In this document: positions 1-7,701 of the stretch, piece after piece
Position numbering within the stretch: position 1 is the first letter of the stretch
How the letters are laid out: the number at the start of each line of letters is the position of its first letter
Notes under the pieces: model-generated
Told to the model about the DNA's origin: nothing
Databases searched by the model: none
The model's input: the letters and a program-made list of their open reading frames with translations, nothing else
NCBI GenBank assembly: GCA_030150965.1
Contig: JASLEW010000899.1
Span: forward strand, 1 to 16,530
Reading direction: 5' to 3'
Length of the DNA: 16,530 nt
Source: Thermoanaerobaculia bacterium
Lineage (GTDB): Bacteria > Acidobacteriota > Thermoanaerobaculia > Multivoradales > UBA5704
Program-made: the position numbers and the translations under genes

Positions 1-859
1 CGGGAGCGGCCGGCTGGCGGCGCTCCACCGCCTCGGCCTCGGCGCCGGCCTCCGGGAAGGCATGGGGCGCGGGCGGTGCCTGGGCCAGCCCGGCGTGGGT
101 GCCGGAGAGGCCGGCGGGCATGCTCTGCGGGCCGCCCACCAGGCGGGCGACCTGGCTGGCCTGGGGATTGCGCTCGCAGGCCGCGGCCAGGAACCGCGCG
201 GCCACCGCGGGACCGGCCGCCTCCTGGAGCTTGAGCGCGGCGTCGGTGATGAACCCGAGGTTGGTGCTGTCGATGGCGAGCGCCCGCTCGTAGACCTGCG
301 CGGCCTCCTGCGGATGCCCGTGCTGAATCATCAGCTCGGCGATGACGCGGTACTCGCCCATCGCCTTGTCGATCAGCTGCTGCTGGTGGTAGAGCTCGGC
401 GAGCTTGACGTGGTAGGTCGGGTTGTCCGGCTCCAGCTCGGCCATCTTCTGGTAGATGGCGATGGTCGAGGTGGCGTTCTCGTGCTTCTGGTAGTAGTCG
501 GCCAGCACCTGGTACTGCGTGCGGGCCTCGGTGACCAGCCCCTGGCGGTGATACAGCTCGGCCAGGTTCTCGTAGACGTCCAGCCGCGTCGGGTCGAGCT
601 TGATGATCTTCTTGTAGATGGCGATGGCCTTGACGAAAAAGCCCTCGCCCGCGTACTGCTCGGCGATCTGGTTGAAGAAGTCGACCGCCTCGTCGATGCG
701 CTGGATGCGCGCGTAGAGGTCGCCGACCCGGTTCAGCGTGTTGATGTCGTTCGGATTCTCTTCGAGCAGCTTGCGGTACTCGCGGATCGCCGGTTCGATC
801 TTGCCGCGCGCCACGTACTTCTCGGCGGTCTGCACCACCTGCTCGCGCTTGACCGCCAT
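1..859 (-). CDS. TPR-repeat protein, partial (C-terminus off window)
   Basis: The reading frame starts with ATG at 859 and stays open to the window edge, giving 286 visible residues. Residues about 7-215 are helical repeats of tetratricopeptide type, for example AIREYRKLLEENPND (24-38), KAIAIYKKIIKLDP (77-90) and STIAIYQKMAELEPDNP (131-147). From about 245 the chain becomes Ala/Pro/Glu-rich, which looks like a disordered linker to a further, unseen part. No signal peptide is visible, so it is probably cytoplasmic. TPR arrays bind proteins; the partner cannot be read from the sequence. The start is well supported: a GGAG lies 5 nt upstream, and the ATG shares one base with the rnhB stop (TGATG), implying translational coupling. 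It is the last visible gene of the rpsP-to-rnhB operon, so a link to ribosome or RNA metabolism is possible but unproven. Confidence 0.85.
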   Translation of the reverse strand, partial: MAVKREQVVQTAEKYVARGKIEPAIREYRKLLEENPNDINTLNRVGDLYARIQRIDEAVDFFNQIAEQYAGEGFFVKAIAIYKKIIKLDPTRLDVYENLAELYHRQGLVTEARTQYQVLADYYQKHENATSTIAIYQKMAELEPDNPTYHVKLAELYHQQQLIDKAMGEYRVIAELMIQHGHPQEAAQVYERALAIDSTNLGFITDAALKLQEAAGPAVAARFLAAACERNPQASQVARLVGGPQSMPAGLSGTHAGLAQAPPAPHAFPEAGAEAEAVERRQPAAP

Positions 860-1647
860 CAGGTCTCCGGGAGGCTCCGCCTGCCCTGGCGGCGCGGTGC
901 GGTCCCACGCCGGGCGCCGCCGGCCGGCCGCGCACCGCGTCCGCGTCCCCGCCCGGCGGCCGCCGCCCGGCGCGGCAGCACGCGCTCGAAGGTGAGGCGG
1001 TGCTCGGGGCACGGACCGTAGAGGGCGAGGGCCTGCAGATGCTCGGGAACGGAGTACCCCTTGTGGGCGGCGAAGCCGTACTGGGGATACCGGCGGTCCA
1101 GCTCCACCATCAGCCGGTCACGCTCCACCTTCGCGATGATCGAAGCACATGCTACAGCGTAGCTGATCGCGTCGCCCCGCACCACCGGCAGGCAGGGAAA
1201 GGCGAGCCCCCTGAGCGGCACCGCATCCACCACCGCGCAGTCGGGCGGCGGCGCGAGGCCGGCCAGCGCCTGCACCATGGCCTGGCGGGAGGCCTCCAGG
1301 ATGTTGATCCGGTCGATGACCGCGGCCGGGACGCTGGCCACCGTCAGCCCCAGGCAGCCACGGCGGATCGCCGCCGCCAGCCGCACCCGGTCGGGCGGCG
1401 GCACCAGCTTGCTGTCGTCCACGCCCGGAAACAGGCAGCGCCCGTCGAGCACCACCGCGGCGGCCACCACCGGGCCTGCCAGCGAGCCGCGCCCGGCCTC
1501 GTCGGTGCCGGCGATGCGGACAAAGCCGCATTGCGCCAGATGGTTCTCCAGCGAGCGCAGCAGGCGCAGGCGGTAGGCTTCCGCGAAGAGGTCGTGGAGG
1601 CCGGTCCGCGGCCTGCTGCCTGGAGGGTCTGCCGCAGCCCTGCTCAC
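859..1647 (-). CDS. rnhB: ribonuclease HII
   Basis: Cytoplasmic endonuclease that cuts the RNA strand of RNA-DNA hybrids, including single ribonucleotides in DNA. The 262-residue protein shows the family signature GTDEAGRGSLAGPV (47-60) with catalytic D49 and E50, DDSKL (77-81), the third acidic residue D141 in CAVVDAVPL, and ACASIIAKVERDRLM (166-180) with D177. All four metal-binding acids are therefore present. HKGYSVPEHLQAL and the EHRLTF segment near the end are also typical. About 40 residues before the core and a Gly/Arg/Ala-rich tail (227-262) make it longer than the usual roughly 200 residues. The start is GTG at 1647, 7 nt after the rplS stop; AGGAA overlapping that TAG stop can serve as Shine-Dalgarno. 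Its own stop overlaps the TPR start. Proximity to rplS is common in bacteria. Confidence 0.96.
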   Translation of the reverse strand: MSRAAADPPGSRPRTGLHDLFAEAYRLRLLRSLENHLAQCGFVRIAGTDEAGRGSLAGPVVAAAVVLDGRCLFPGVDDSKLVPPPDRVRLAAAIRRGCLGLTVASVPAAVIDRINILEASRQAMVQALAGLAPPPDCAVVDAVPLRGLAFPCLPVVRGDAISYAVACASIIAKVERDRLMVELDRRYPQYGFAAHKGYSVPEHLQALALYGPCPEHRLTFERVLPRRAAAAGRGRGRGARPAGGARRGTAPRRQGRRSLPET

Positions 1648-1654
1648 CGGTTTC

Positions 1655-2014
1655 CTAGGCGGTCGATGGCTCGTCGCGGCGCTCCTCGATGCGGGCCGCC
1701 TTGCCGCGCAGCGAGCGCAGGTAGTAGAGCTTGGCGCGCCGCACCTTGCCGTGCCGCACCACCTCGATGCGGTTGATCGACGGCGAGTGCAGCGGGAAGA
1801 TGCGCTCGACGCCGATGCCGCCGGAGATCTTGCGCACGGTGAAGGTCTCGCGGGTGCCGCCGCCGCGCCGGCCGATCACCACGCCCTGGAAGACCTGGAT
1901 GCGCTCCTTGTCGCCCTCGACCACCCGCACGTGGACGCGCACCGTGTCGCCGGCGCGGAAAGCCGGCTGCTCTTTATGAATGTAAAGGCTTTCCACCTGC
2001 TGCAGCTGATTCAT
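1655..2014 (-). CDS. rplS: 50S ribosomal protein L19
   Basis: Structural protein of the large ribosomal subunit, at the interface with the small subunit. The 119-residue product has normal family length. Conserved blocks are [53 protein letters not shown] and the basic [24 protein letters not shown] at 2017 directly precedes the ATG at 2014. I chose the ATG because GAGGTGA, a 7-nt match to the anti-Shine-Dalgarno, ends 4 nt before it and only 1 nt before the GTG. The gene follows trmD after a 139-nt gap, the only sizeable gap in the operon, and is followed 7 nt later by rnhB. The gap holds repeats and a possible leader ORF, listed separately. Confidence 0.97.
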   Translation of the reverse strand: MNQLQQVESLYIHKEQPAFRAGDTVRVHVRVVEGDKERIQVFQGVVIGRRGGGTRETFTVRKISGGIGVERIFPLHSPSINRIEVVRHGKVRRAKLYYLRSLRGKAARIEERRDEPSTA

Positions 2015-2088
2015 CACCTCACCTCGTGGTCTCTAGCGTGGTCCAGGCGCGTGGTCGAAGCGCGTCGTCCTTGGATATCTTGGGACAT
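2014..2088 (-). CDS. possible 24-codon leader ORF overlapping the rplS start
   Basis: An ATG at 2088 opens 24 codons ([20 protein letters not shown], then HEVR) whose TGA shares bases with the rplS ATG as TGATG. The geometry would allow translational coupling into rplS, as with the other junctions of this operon. Against it, there is no clear Shine-Dalgarno before the ATG (the upstream bases are CCCCAAG), and a short open frame in GC-rich DNA can arise by chance. I list it as a candidate only. Confidence 0.22.
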   Translation of the reverse strand: MSQDIQGRRASTTRLDHARDHEVR

Positions 2089-2117
2089 CTTGGGGCGTCG
2101 CGAAAGCGCGCGTGGTC
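2025..2117 (-). repeat. short repeats in the trmD-rplS gap (rplS leader)
   Basis: Four exact copies of CGTGGTC (plus strand; GACCACG in the rplS-sense RNA) lie at 2025-2031, 2037-2043, 2050-2056 and 2111-2117, the first three 12-13 bp apart. Between them ATCTTGGG occurs twice, at 2077-2084 and 2087-2094, exactly 10 bp apart, so on the same face of the helix. A small hairpin CGCG-AAAG-CGCG lies at 2099-2110. The gap could hold an operator or an RNA leader controlling L19 synthesis. Known L19 leaders of other phyla show that rplS can be controlled this way, but I do not recognise this one as a described family. Confidence 0.45.
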
Positions 2118-2153
2118 GGAATGCCGGCGCTCCCAATGGGTACGATCCGGCCA

Positions 2154-2855
2154 TTATTGCCAAGTCCGCGGAGGGGCGCAAGCCAAGAGGTCCGGGCGCT
2201 TCTCGCGGGTGGCCCGCAGGGCCTGCTCGCGCCGCCAGCGGCGGATCGCCGCGTGATCTCCCGACAGCAGCACCTCCGGAACGCCGAGCCCCTCCACCTG
2301 CGGCGGCCGGGTGTAGTGCGGATGGTCGAGCAGGCCGTCGTGGAAGCTGTCCTGCGCCACCGACTCGGGAAGCCCCACCACCCCGGGCACCTGCCGCGAT
2401 ACCGCCTCGATCAGCACCATGGCCGGCAGCTCGCCGCCCGACAGCACGTAGTCGCCGATCGAGACCTCCTCGTCCACCACGGTCAGCCGCACCCGCTCGT
2501 CGATCCCCTCGTAACGGCCGCAGAGCAGCAGCAGCCGGCCGCGGCCGGCGAGCTGCCGCACCTTGGCGTCGTCGAGCCGGGTCCCCTGCGGCGACAGCAG
2601 CACCCGCCAGGCGGGCGGGCCGCCCGCGGCGGCCAGCGCCCGCACCGCCCGGATCCACGGCGGCGCCGTCATCACCATGCCGCCGCCGCCGCCGTAGGGC
2701 TCGTCGTCGACGCTCCTGTGGCGGTCCTCGGTGAAGCCCCGCAGGTCGTGGACCTCGACGCTCAGCAGACCGCGCTCGCGCGCCCGCCCCACCAGGCTGG
2801 TGGCGAGGAACGGCACGAAGAGCTCGGGGAAGATGGTCAGGACCTGGATGCGCAT
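2154..2855 (-). CDS. trmD: tRNA (guanine-37-N1)-methyltransferase
   Basis: Transfers methyl from S-adenosylmethionine to N1 of G37 next to the tRNA anticodon, which prevents +1 frameshifting. The 233-residue protein is of typical length and starts [13 protein letters not shown]. Trefoil-knot SAM-binding segments are [15 protein letters not shown] (108-122) and [20 protein letters not shown] (132-151). [20 protein letters not shown] (165-184) holds the expected catalytic Asp at D169. The C-terminal region has the usual [19 protein letters not shown] and RPDLL motifs. The start is ATG at 2855, inside the end of rimM (19-nt overlap); a frame extending upstream to 3119 has no homology and would overlap rimM much further, so I reject it. 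The Shine-Dalgarno is weak (GGAAGT next to the ATG), so translation probably depends on rimM. The gene ends with TAA before the rplS leader. Confidence 0.97.
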   Translation of the reverse strand: MRIQVLTIFPELFVPFLATSLVGRARERGLLSVEVHDLRGFTEDRHRSVDDEPYGGGGGMVMTAPPWIRAVRALAAAGGPPAWRVLLSPQGTRLDDAKVRQLAGRGRLLLLCGRYEGIDERVRLTVVDEEVSIGDYVLSGGELPAMVLIEAVSRQVPGVVGLPESVAQDSFHDGLLDHPHYTRPPQVEGLGVPEVLLSGDHAAIRRWRREQALRATREKRPDLLACAPPRTWQ

Positions 2856-3589
2856 ACTTCCAGCAACCCCGGCGGCAGCTCCACCTCGATCCGGCGCGCC
2901 GCCACGTCGACGCCGCGCAGGAAGCGCTTGACGAACGGCACCGGCACCTGGCGGCTGCCGTCCGACACCAGCAGCAGCACGCCGCCGCCGTCCTCGACCA
3001 CCTCCACCACCTCGCCGAGGTCGTCGCCGCGCTGCACGCAGCGGCACCCCAGGAGCTCGTAATGGTAGTAGGTGCCGCGCGGCGCCGGCTCCGCCTGCGA
3101 CCGCTCGATCTCCAGCCATCCCCCGCGCAGGGCGTCCGCCGCGTCGCGGTCGCCGATCCCGCCGAAGCTGAGGAGGACCGCCGCCGGACGCTCCCCGCCG
3201 CCGGAGGGCGCCGATGCCGCGCGCCGGGGACCGCTCCGCCGGCCGGCGGCGCCGGCGCGGCAGCCCTCGACGACCAGCGCCACGGGAGGACGGCCGCCGC
3301 GCATCAGCAGCAGCGAGCGCCCGGGAGCGAGGCGGTCCGGCACGTCGCTCAGCACCTCGACCAGCACCTCGCCACGCAGGCCATGGGGCCGCAGAACGCG
3401 GCCGACGGCGATGGTCTCCGCGAGCTCCGGGCCTTCCGGCCGTAGCGGAGATCCCGCGGCCTCCGGCGCCTTCCGCGCCTGCCGGAGGTTCGGCCGGGCC
3501 GTCGCGGGCTTTCGAGGGGTCCGAGGGTTCCGAGGCTCCCGAGCCTCCCGCGCGCCCGGGACGTCAGTCTTCGAGGATGTCGAGCTCAT
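2837..3589 (-). CDS. rimM: 16S rRNA processing protein RimM, with N-terminal extension and internal insert
   Basis: Assembly factor that binds S19 on the 30S head and helps 16S rRNA maturation. The core begins near residue 58: [17 protein letters not shown] (63-79) is the N-terminal barrel signature, [20 protein letters not shown] (144-163) closes that domain, and the PRC-barrel half has [11 protein letters not shown] (174-184), [13 protein letters not shown] and [20 protein letters not shown] (217-236). Two features are odd. About 57 Arg/Pro-rich residues precede the core, and about 20 Arg/Ser/Gly-rich residues (113-134) interrupt the first barrel, so the protein has 250 residues instead of roughly 170-180. 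No start codon lies between residue 1 and the core, so the extension seems real unless there is a frameshift. The start is ATG at 3589, overlapping khpA by 26 nt; GTG at 3610 is an alternative, and neither has a good Shine-Dalgarno. Confidence 0.9.
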   Translation of the reverse strand: MSSTSSKTDVPGAREAREPRNPRTPRKPATARPNLRQARKAPEAAGSPLRPEGPELAETIAVGRVLRPHGLRGEVLVEVLSDVPDRLAPGRSLLLMRGGRPPVALVVEGCRAGAAGRRSGPRRAASAPSGGGERPAAVLLSFGGIGDRDAADALRGGWLEIERSQAEPAPRGTYYHYELLGCRCVQRGDDLGEVVEVVEDGGGVLLLVSDGSRQVPVPFVKRFLRGVDVAARRIEVELPPGLLEVCASRS

Positions 3590-3818
3590 ACCGCTCGCCA
3601 CGCCGGTCACCCCGCGTCTCGAGCAGCGTGCGCATGGCGCGCGCGGTGCGCCCCTGGCGGCCGATCACCTTCCCCAGGTCGTCCGGCGCCACCTTCAGCT
3701 CCAGCACCGTGCCCCGGTCGCGCCGCCCGGCCGCGTGGATCTCCGACACCTCGACCGCGTCCGGGCTGTCCACCAGCAGACGGGCCAGCTCGCGCAGGTC
3801 GTCGGCCAGCTCAGGCAC
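3564..3818 (-). CDS. khpA: KH-domain RNA-binding protein KhpA
   Basis: Small single-KH protein that binds RNA in the cytoplasm; in other bacteria KhpA pairs with KhpB and affects small RNAs and cell elongation. The 84-residue length is normal. The first helix (MPELADDLRELARLLVDSPD) is followed by beta strands and the KH signature DDLGKVIGRQGRTARAMRTL (46-65), whose G53-R54-Q55-G56 is the GxxG loop that contacts RNA. The position between rpsP and rimM is the classic one for this gene. The start is GTG at 3818, lying within the last codons of rpsP (8-nt overlap), with no strong Shine-Dalgarno, so coupling to rpsP is likely. Its stop lies inside rimM. Confidence 0.95.
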   Translation of the reverse strand: MPELADDLRELARLLVDSPDAVEVSEIHAAGRRDRGTVLELKVAPDDLGKVIGRQGRTARAMRTLLETRGDRRGERYELDILED

Positions 3819-4053
3819 TCGGCTGCGCCTGCTCCACCAGCCGCTTGACGGTGGGCGACAGCTGCGCGCCGCGCGCCACCCAGTAGCGCACCCGCTCCGC
3901 GTCGAGCTCCACCTGCGCCGGATTGGCGGTGGGGTTGTAGTGTCCCAGCTCCTCCAGCGCCGAGGCGGTCGGAACGTTGCGCGAGTCCGAAACCACGACG
4001 CGGTAGAAGGGACTGTGCCGTGCGCCCATGCGGCGCAGACGGATCTTCAACAT
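3811..4053 (-). CDS. rpsP: 30S ribosomal protein S16
   Basis: Structural protein of the small subunit needed for 30S assembly. The 80 residues match the family closely: MLKIRLRRMGARHSPFYRVV at the start, VSDSRNVPTASALEELGHYN, and ERVRYWVARGAQLSPTVKRL near the end. The ATG at 4053 has GAGG 8 nt upstream. It is the first gene of the operon that continues with khpA, rimM and trmD. A promoter candidate lies about 70-100 bp upstream, which would give an untranslated leader of about 64 nt. In many bacteria ffh lies directly upstream in the same direction; here it is separated by a plus-strand gene. Confidence 0.97.
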   Translation of the reverse strand: MLKIRLRRMGARHSPFYRVVVSDSRNVPTASALEELGHYNPTANPAQVELDAERVRYWVARGAQLSPTVKRLVEQAQPSA

Positions 4054-4123
4054 CGTCAGGACCTCAAGCTTTCTCGGTCAAGGATCGGCCCGCGAGCGAA
4101 CGCTCCGCGCCGCAAAGGCGGGA

Positions 4124-4153
4124 AGTGTACCAGACCTCCTTGTCCGCGCTCAA
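4124..4153 (-). promoter_or_regulatory. sigma70-like promoter candidate for the rpsP operon
   Basis: Read on the minus strand, TTGAGC (4153-4148) is followed after 18 bp by TACACT (4129-4124). The -10 is preceded by TGG, an extended -10 arrangement. The predicted start is near 4117, about 64 nt before the rpsP ATG. In DNA this GC-rich such a pair is uncommon, and the position fits; transcription itself is not shown. Confidence 0.55.
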
Positions 4154-4308
4154 CCGGTTGCCGGCTCCGTTCAGCTCTTTCGGCGCCTCGGAGGGCACGG
4201 GAGGCCCGGCGCCGGCACGTCGGCAGAGCGGAGCCGCCCTCGTGGCCCCGGCCGCCGGACAGATAGACGGCCGGGGTATCGCGGCCCGAACCTTGCAACC
4301 CAGAGGCA

Positions 4309-4349
4309 GCGGGGGCAGTACCCCCCGCTCCGCGGCTCTGGTTGCCGCG
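4309..4349 (+). promoter_or_regulatory. two tandem hairpins in the leader of the cysteine-rich peptide gene
   Basis: The first hairpin has a perfect 7-bp stem, GCGGGGG (4309-4315) with CCCCCGC (4322-4328), around a 6-nt loop. The second has CGCGGC (4331-4336) with GCCGCG (4344-4349) around a 7-nt loop. They end 12 nt before the Shine-Dalgarno at 4361. They could be an attenuator, an mRNA-stabilising structure or an RNA switch; there is no T-run directly after either, so a plain terminator is less likely. Confidence 0.35.
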
Positions 4350-4373
4350 AAGCAGCTGTAAAGGAGGTTCGTG

Positions 4374-4580
4374 ATGCGTAAGCACCTACTGCGGCTCGGC
4401 GGTATCCTGCTGGTCGCCGGATCGCTGATCGGAATCCTGCCGGCGCGGCAGGCTGATGCGCAGGCATCCTGCGCCTGCTTCACCCTCTGCGTGGTCGGCA
4501 AGCATTGCTGCCCCGTCGTGGTGAACGGCAACTGCACCAACGAATGCCTGCCGAACGGGACGGCCTGCCCGCCCCAATGA
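4374..4580 (+). CDS. small secreted cysteine-rich peptide, function unknown
   Basis: I do not recognise the family. The 68-residue product starts MRKHLLRLGG, has a hydrophobic stretch (residues 8-22) and a plausible signal peptidase site after ADAQA (27-31), so it is probably exported. The mature part of about 37 residues has eight cysteines, at 33, 35, 39, 45, 46, 54, 58 and 65, spaced C-x-C-x3-C-x5-CC-x7-C-x3-C-x6-C; an even number in so short a chain suggests disulfides or metal binding. The start is ATG at 4374: AAGGAGGT at 4361-4368 is a near-perfect Shine-Dalgarno with good spacing, while the GTG at 4371 is too close. A terminator-like hairpin follows. GC content looks lower than in its neighbours. 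It stands alone on the plus strand between rpsP and ffh. It could be a bacteriocin-like peptide, a structural peptide or a metal binder; none is shown. Confidence 0.72.
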   Translation: MRKHLLRLGGILLVAGSLIGILPARQADAQASCACFTLCVVGKHCCPVVVNGNCTNECLPNGTACPPQ

Positions 4581-4612
4581 CCGGACAGGTGACCCTCATT
4601 CCTTGAGAACCC

Positions 4613-4645
4613 GGGCGGCTGCTCCGCGCCAGCGGGCAGCCGCCC
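4613..4645 (+). terminator. terminator-like hairpin after the cysteine-rich peptide gene
   Basis: A perfect 10-bp stem, GGGCGGCTGC (4613-4622) with GCAGCCGCCC (4636-4645), encloses a 13-nt loop and is followed by TCCTTCC, a weak pyrimidine tail. It lies 32 nt after the stop codon. In the opposite direction, facing transcripts from ffh, the tail is not T-rich, so it fits the plus-strand gene better. Confidence 0.55.
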
Positions 4646-4783
4646 TCCTTCCATCCACAATCGGCCAGAGCTCCCAAAGCACGCCATGCGGCGCCGGCCC
4701 CTGCGGGACCGCCCGCCGCAGCTCGAGCTTCGTTCGCTCGGTTCGCCGCGCCTTGCGTCGCTCGGACGTCCGGGGTGCCGGCG

Positions 4784-6112
<1,329 letters not shown>

Positions 6113-6174
6113 CGCGCCGCGGATGCTACCATCAACCGCCGCCGCGGGCTCCCGCTCCCACGGTATCGAGCCCC

Positions 6175-7689
6175 ATGAGAGCGCACCGCTTCCGCACCCT
6201 TCTCGCCCTCGGCGCCGCCGCCGTCGCCCTGGTCTGCATCGATGCCTGCTGGCTGGAGACGCGGGTGCTGCTGTTCCCGGAGCGCGTGCACCTGCACCTG
6301 GTCCCGCCGCCGCTGCGCCTCGTCCACCTCTCCGACCTGCACATCTCCGGCGACCTGCCGCTCTACCACCGGCTGCTGCGGCGGATCGCGGCGGCGCGGC
6401 CGGACTTCGTCGCCGTCACCGGCGACTTCATCCATGACGTGCCGGACCCGGAGGAGCAGGCGCGCCACACGGCGGCCGCGGCGGCCTTCGTCTCGCAGCT
6501 GCGCCACCTGCTGCCGGGCACCCCGGTCTACGGCGTCCAGGGGCACAGCGAGTACCAGGGAGAGGTCGTGGTGGCGCTCGGCAGGGCCGGCCTCACCTGG
6601 CTCTCCGACGAGGGCCGGCGGATCGGCCCGGGCGGCTCCCTGCTGCTGCTCGGGCTGAACCAGCAGGTGGGGGTGGACCGCCTGGCGCTCTCCGGACGCT
6701 CCCCCTTCCGCACCGTGCGCCTCGCGGGCCAGTGGGTCCACGCCGCCCGCCTGGGCGCGCCGCAGCGCAACTTCTACCGTCACTACGACCCCGCTCCGGC
6801 GGGCCTGACCGACGAGAGCGGGCCGCTCGCCTGGAGCGGCTACGACACCCTGGCCGACGTGCGCATCGACCGCGAGAGCGCCGGCGCCGGCATCCAGGCG
6901 CACAGCCGTTTCGTGCTCGGCGAGGACCGCATGATCCGCCTGCGCCGGCTGAGCCGCGCCGACGACGGCACCGGCACCTTCTGCCTGATGGAGCACGGCG
7001 CGGCGTTCACCGGCGGCGCCGCCGACCACCTCGACACCGGCGTCGATCCGGTGCCCGGGCGGTGGTACCGCCTGCGCCTGCGCACCCGGGTGGTCCCCGG
7101 CGCGGTGCGCGTCCAGGCCCGTGCCTGGCCGGCCGACGAGGCCGAGCCCGCCGCCTGGCAGGCGTGGGCCGAGGACCGCTCGCCCGAGCGGGTCGCCGCG
7201 GGCACGGCGGGGCTGTGGGCCTGGGGCGGCGGCACGGTGCTCTACCGCAACTTCCAGGTCGTGGACGCCGCCGGCAACATCCTGCTCGCCGCGCCGGCGG
7301 GCTCCGCGCACCCGCCGCGCGGCTTCCGCGACGAGGCGCGCGACACCCGCCTCGGCCTGGCGCTCGCCCGCAGCCCGGAGGTGCCTGCCGGCACGCCGAC
7401 CGTCGTGCTGTCGCACACCCCGGACGTGGTGCTCGAGGCCTCGCAGCGCGGCATCGACGTGGTCCTCGCCGGCCACACCCACGGCGGCCAGGTCCGCCTG
7501 CCGTTGCTCGGCGCGCTCACCACCCGCTCGTCGCTCGGCCCCTTCTTCGACCGCGGCGTCTTCTCCTTCGCCGCCCCCAACGACCGCGGCATCACCACGC
7601 TGTTCATCAACTCGGGGATCGGCACCTCGCTCCTGCCGGTGCGCTTCCTCTGCCCGCCGCGCTACGCGGTGATCGATCTCGGCCTGTAG
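6175..7689 (+). CDS. membrane-anchored metallophosphoesterase with an inserted jelly-roll-like domain
   Basis: Calcineurin-like phosphoesterase of the YaeI/YkuE/LpxG type, 504 residues where simple relatives have roughly 270-370. Residues 9-25 form a hydrophobic anchor, so the enzyme should face the periplasm. Metal-site motifs are LVHLSDLHISGD (49-60; D54, H56), VTGDF (81-85; D84), LSHTPD (412-417; H414) and AGHTHGGQV (432-440; H434, H436). The GNHD motif expected between them reads GHSE (123-126), so the bridging Asn ligand is missing or replaced. Residues about 198-365 split the catalytic fold; strands such as GRWYRLRLRT (295-304) and AAGTAGLWAWGGGTVLYRNF (341-360) resemble concanavalin-type lectin/glucanase jelly rolls. 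The substrate is unknown; YaeI-like enzymes act on lipid-linked phosphodiesters, and glycan binding by the insert is inference. No strong Shine-Dalgarno precedes the ATG. Confidence 0.9.
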   Translation: MRAHRFRTLLALGAAAVALVCIDACWLETRVLLFPERVHLHLVPPPLRLVHLSDLHISGDLPLYHRLLRRIAAARPDFVAVTGDFIHDVPDPEEQARHTAAAAAFVSQLRHLLPGTPVYGVQGHSEYQGEVVVALGRAGLTWLSDEGRRIGPGGSLLLLGLNQQVGVDRLALSGRSPFRTVRLAGQWVHAARLGAPQRNFYRHYDPAPAGLTDESGPLAWSGYDTLADVRIDRESAGAGIQAHSRFVLGEDRMIRLRRLSRADDGTGTFCLMEHGAAFTGGAADHLDTGVDPVPGRWYRLRLRTRVVPGAVRVQARAWPADEAEPAAWQAWAEDRSPERVAAGTAGLWAWGGGTVLYRNFQVVDAAGNILLAAPAGSAHPPRGFRDEARDTRLGLALARSPEVPAGTPTVVLSHTPDVVLEASQRGIDVVLAGHTHGGQVRLPLLGALTTRSSLGPFFDRGVFSFAAPNDRGITTLFINSGIGTSLLPVRFLCPPRYAVIDLGL

Positions 7690-7701
7690 GTTTACCAAGA
7701 A

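Larger units (their letters stand above)
4054..4373. other. intergenic region between divergent rpsP and the cysteine-rich peptide gene
   Basis: This 320-bp stretch has no credible gene. It holds the rpsP promoter candidate (4124-4153) on the minus side and, toward the plus-strand peptide gene, two adjacent hairpins and a Shine-Dalgarno. I found no convincing -35/-10 pair for the plus-strand gene. Open frames crossing the region on either strand lack family resemblance or a ribosome-binding site. Confidence 0.5.

Noticed and set aside
62..1021. Plus-strand frame opposite the TPR gene
   Set aside because: The minus strand encodes clear TPR repeats with a Shine-Dalgarno and TGATG coupling; the plus frame is a shadow.
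4301..4360. Possible 4.5S SRP RNA gene near ffh (ends in GAAGCAGC)
   Set aside because: The conserved SRP RNA core around GGAAGGAAGCAGC is absent and the two hairpins are separate, not one long rod.
6229..6252. Lipobox in the metallophosphoesterase (ALVC)
   Set aside because: The residues before the Cys do not fit the lipobox rule; a simple membrane anchor is more likely.
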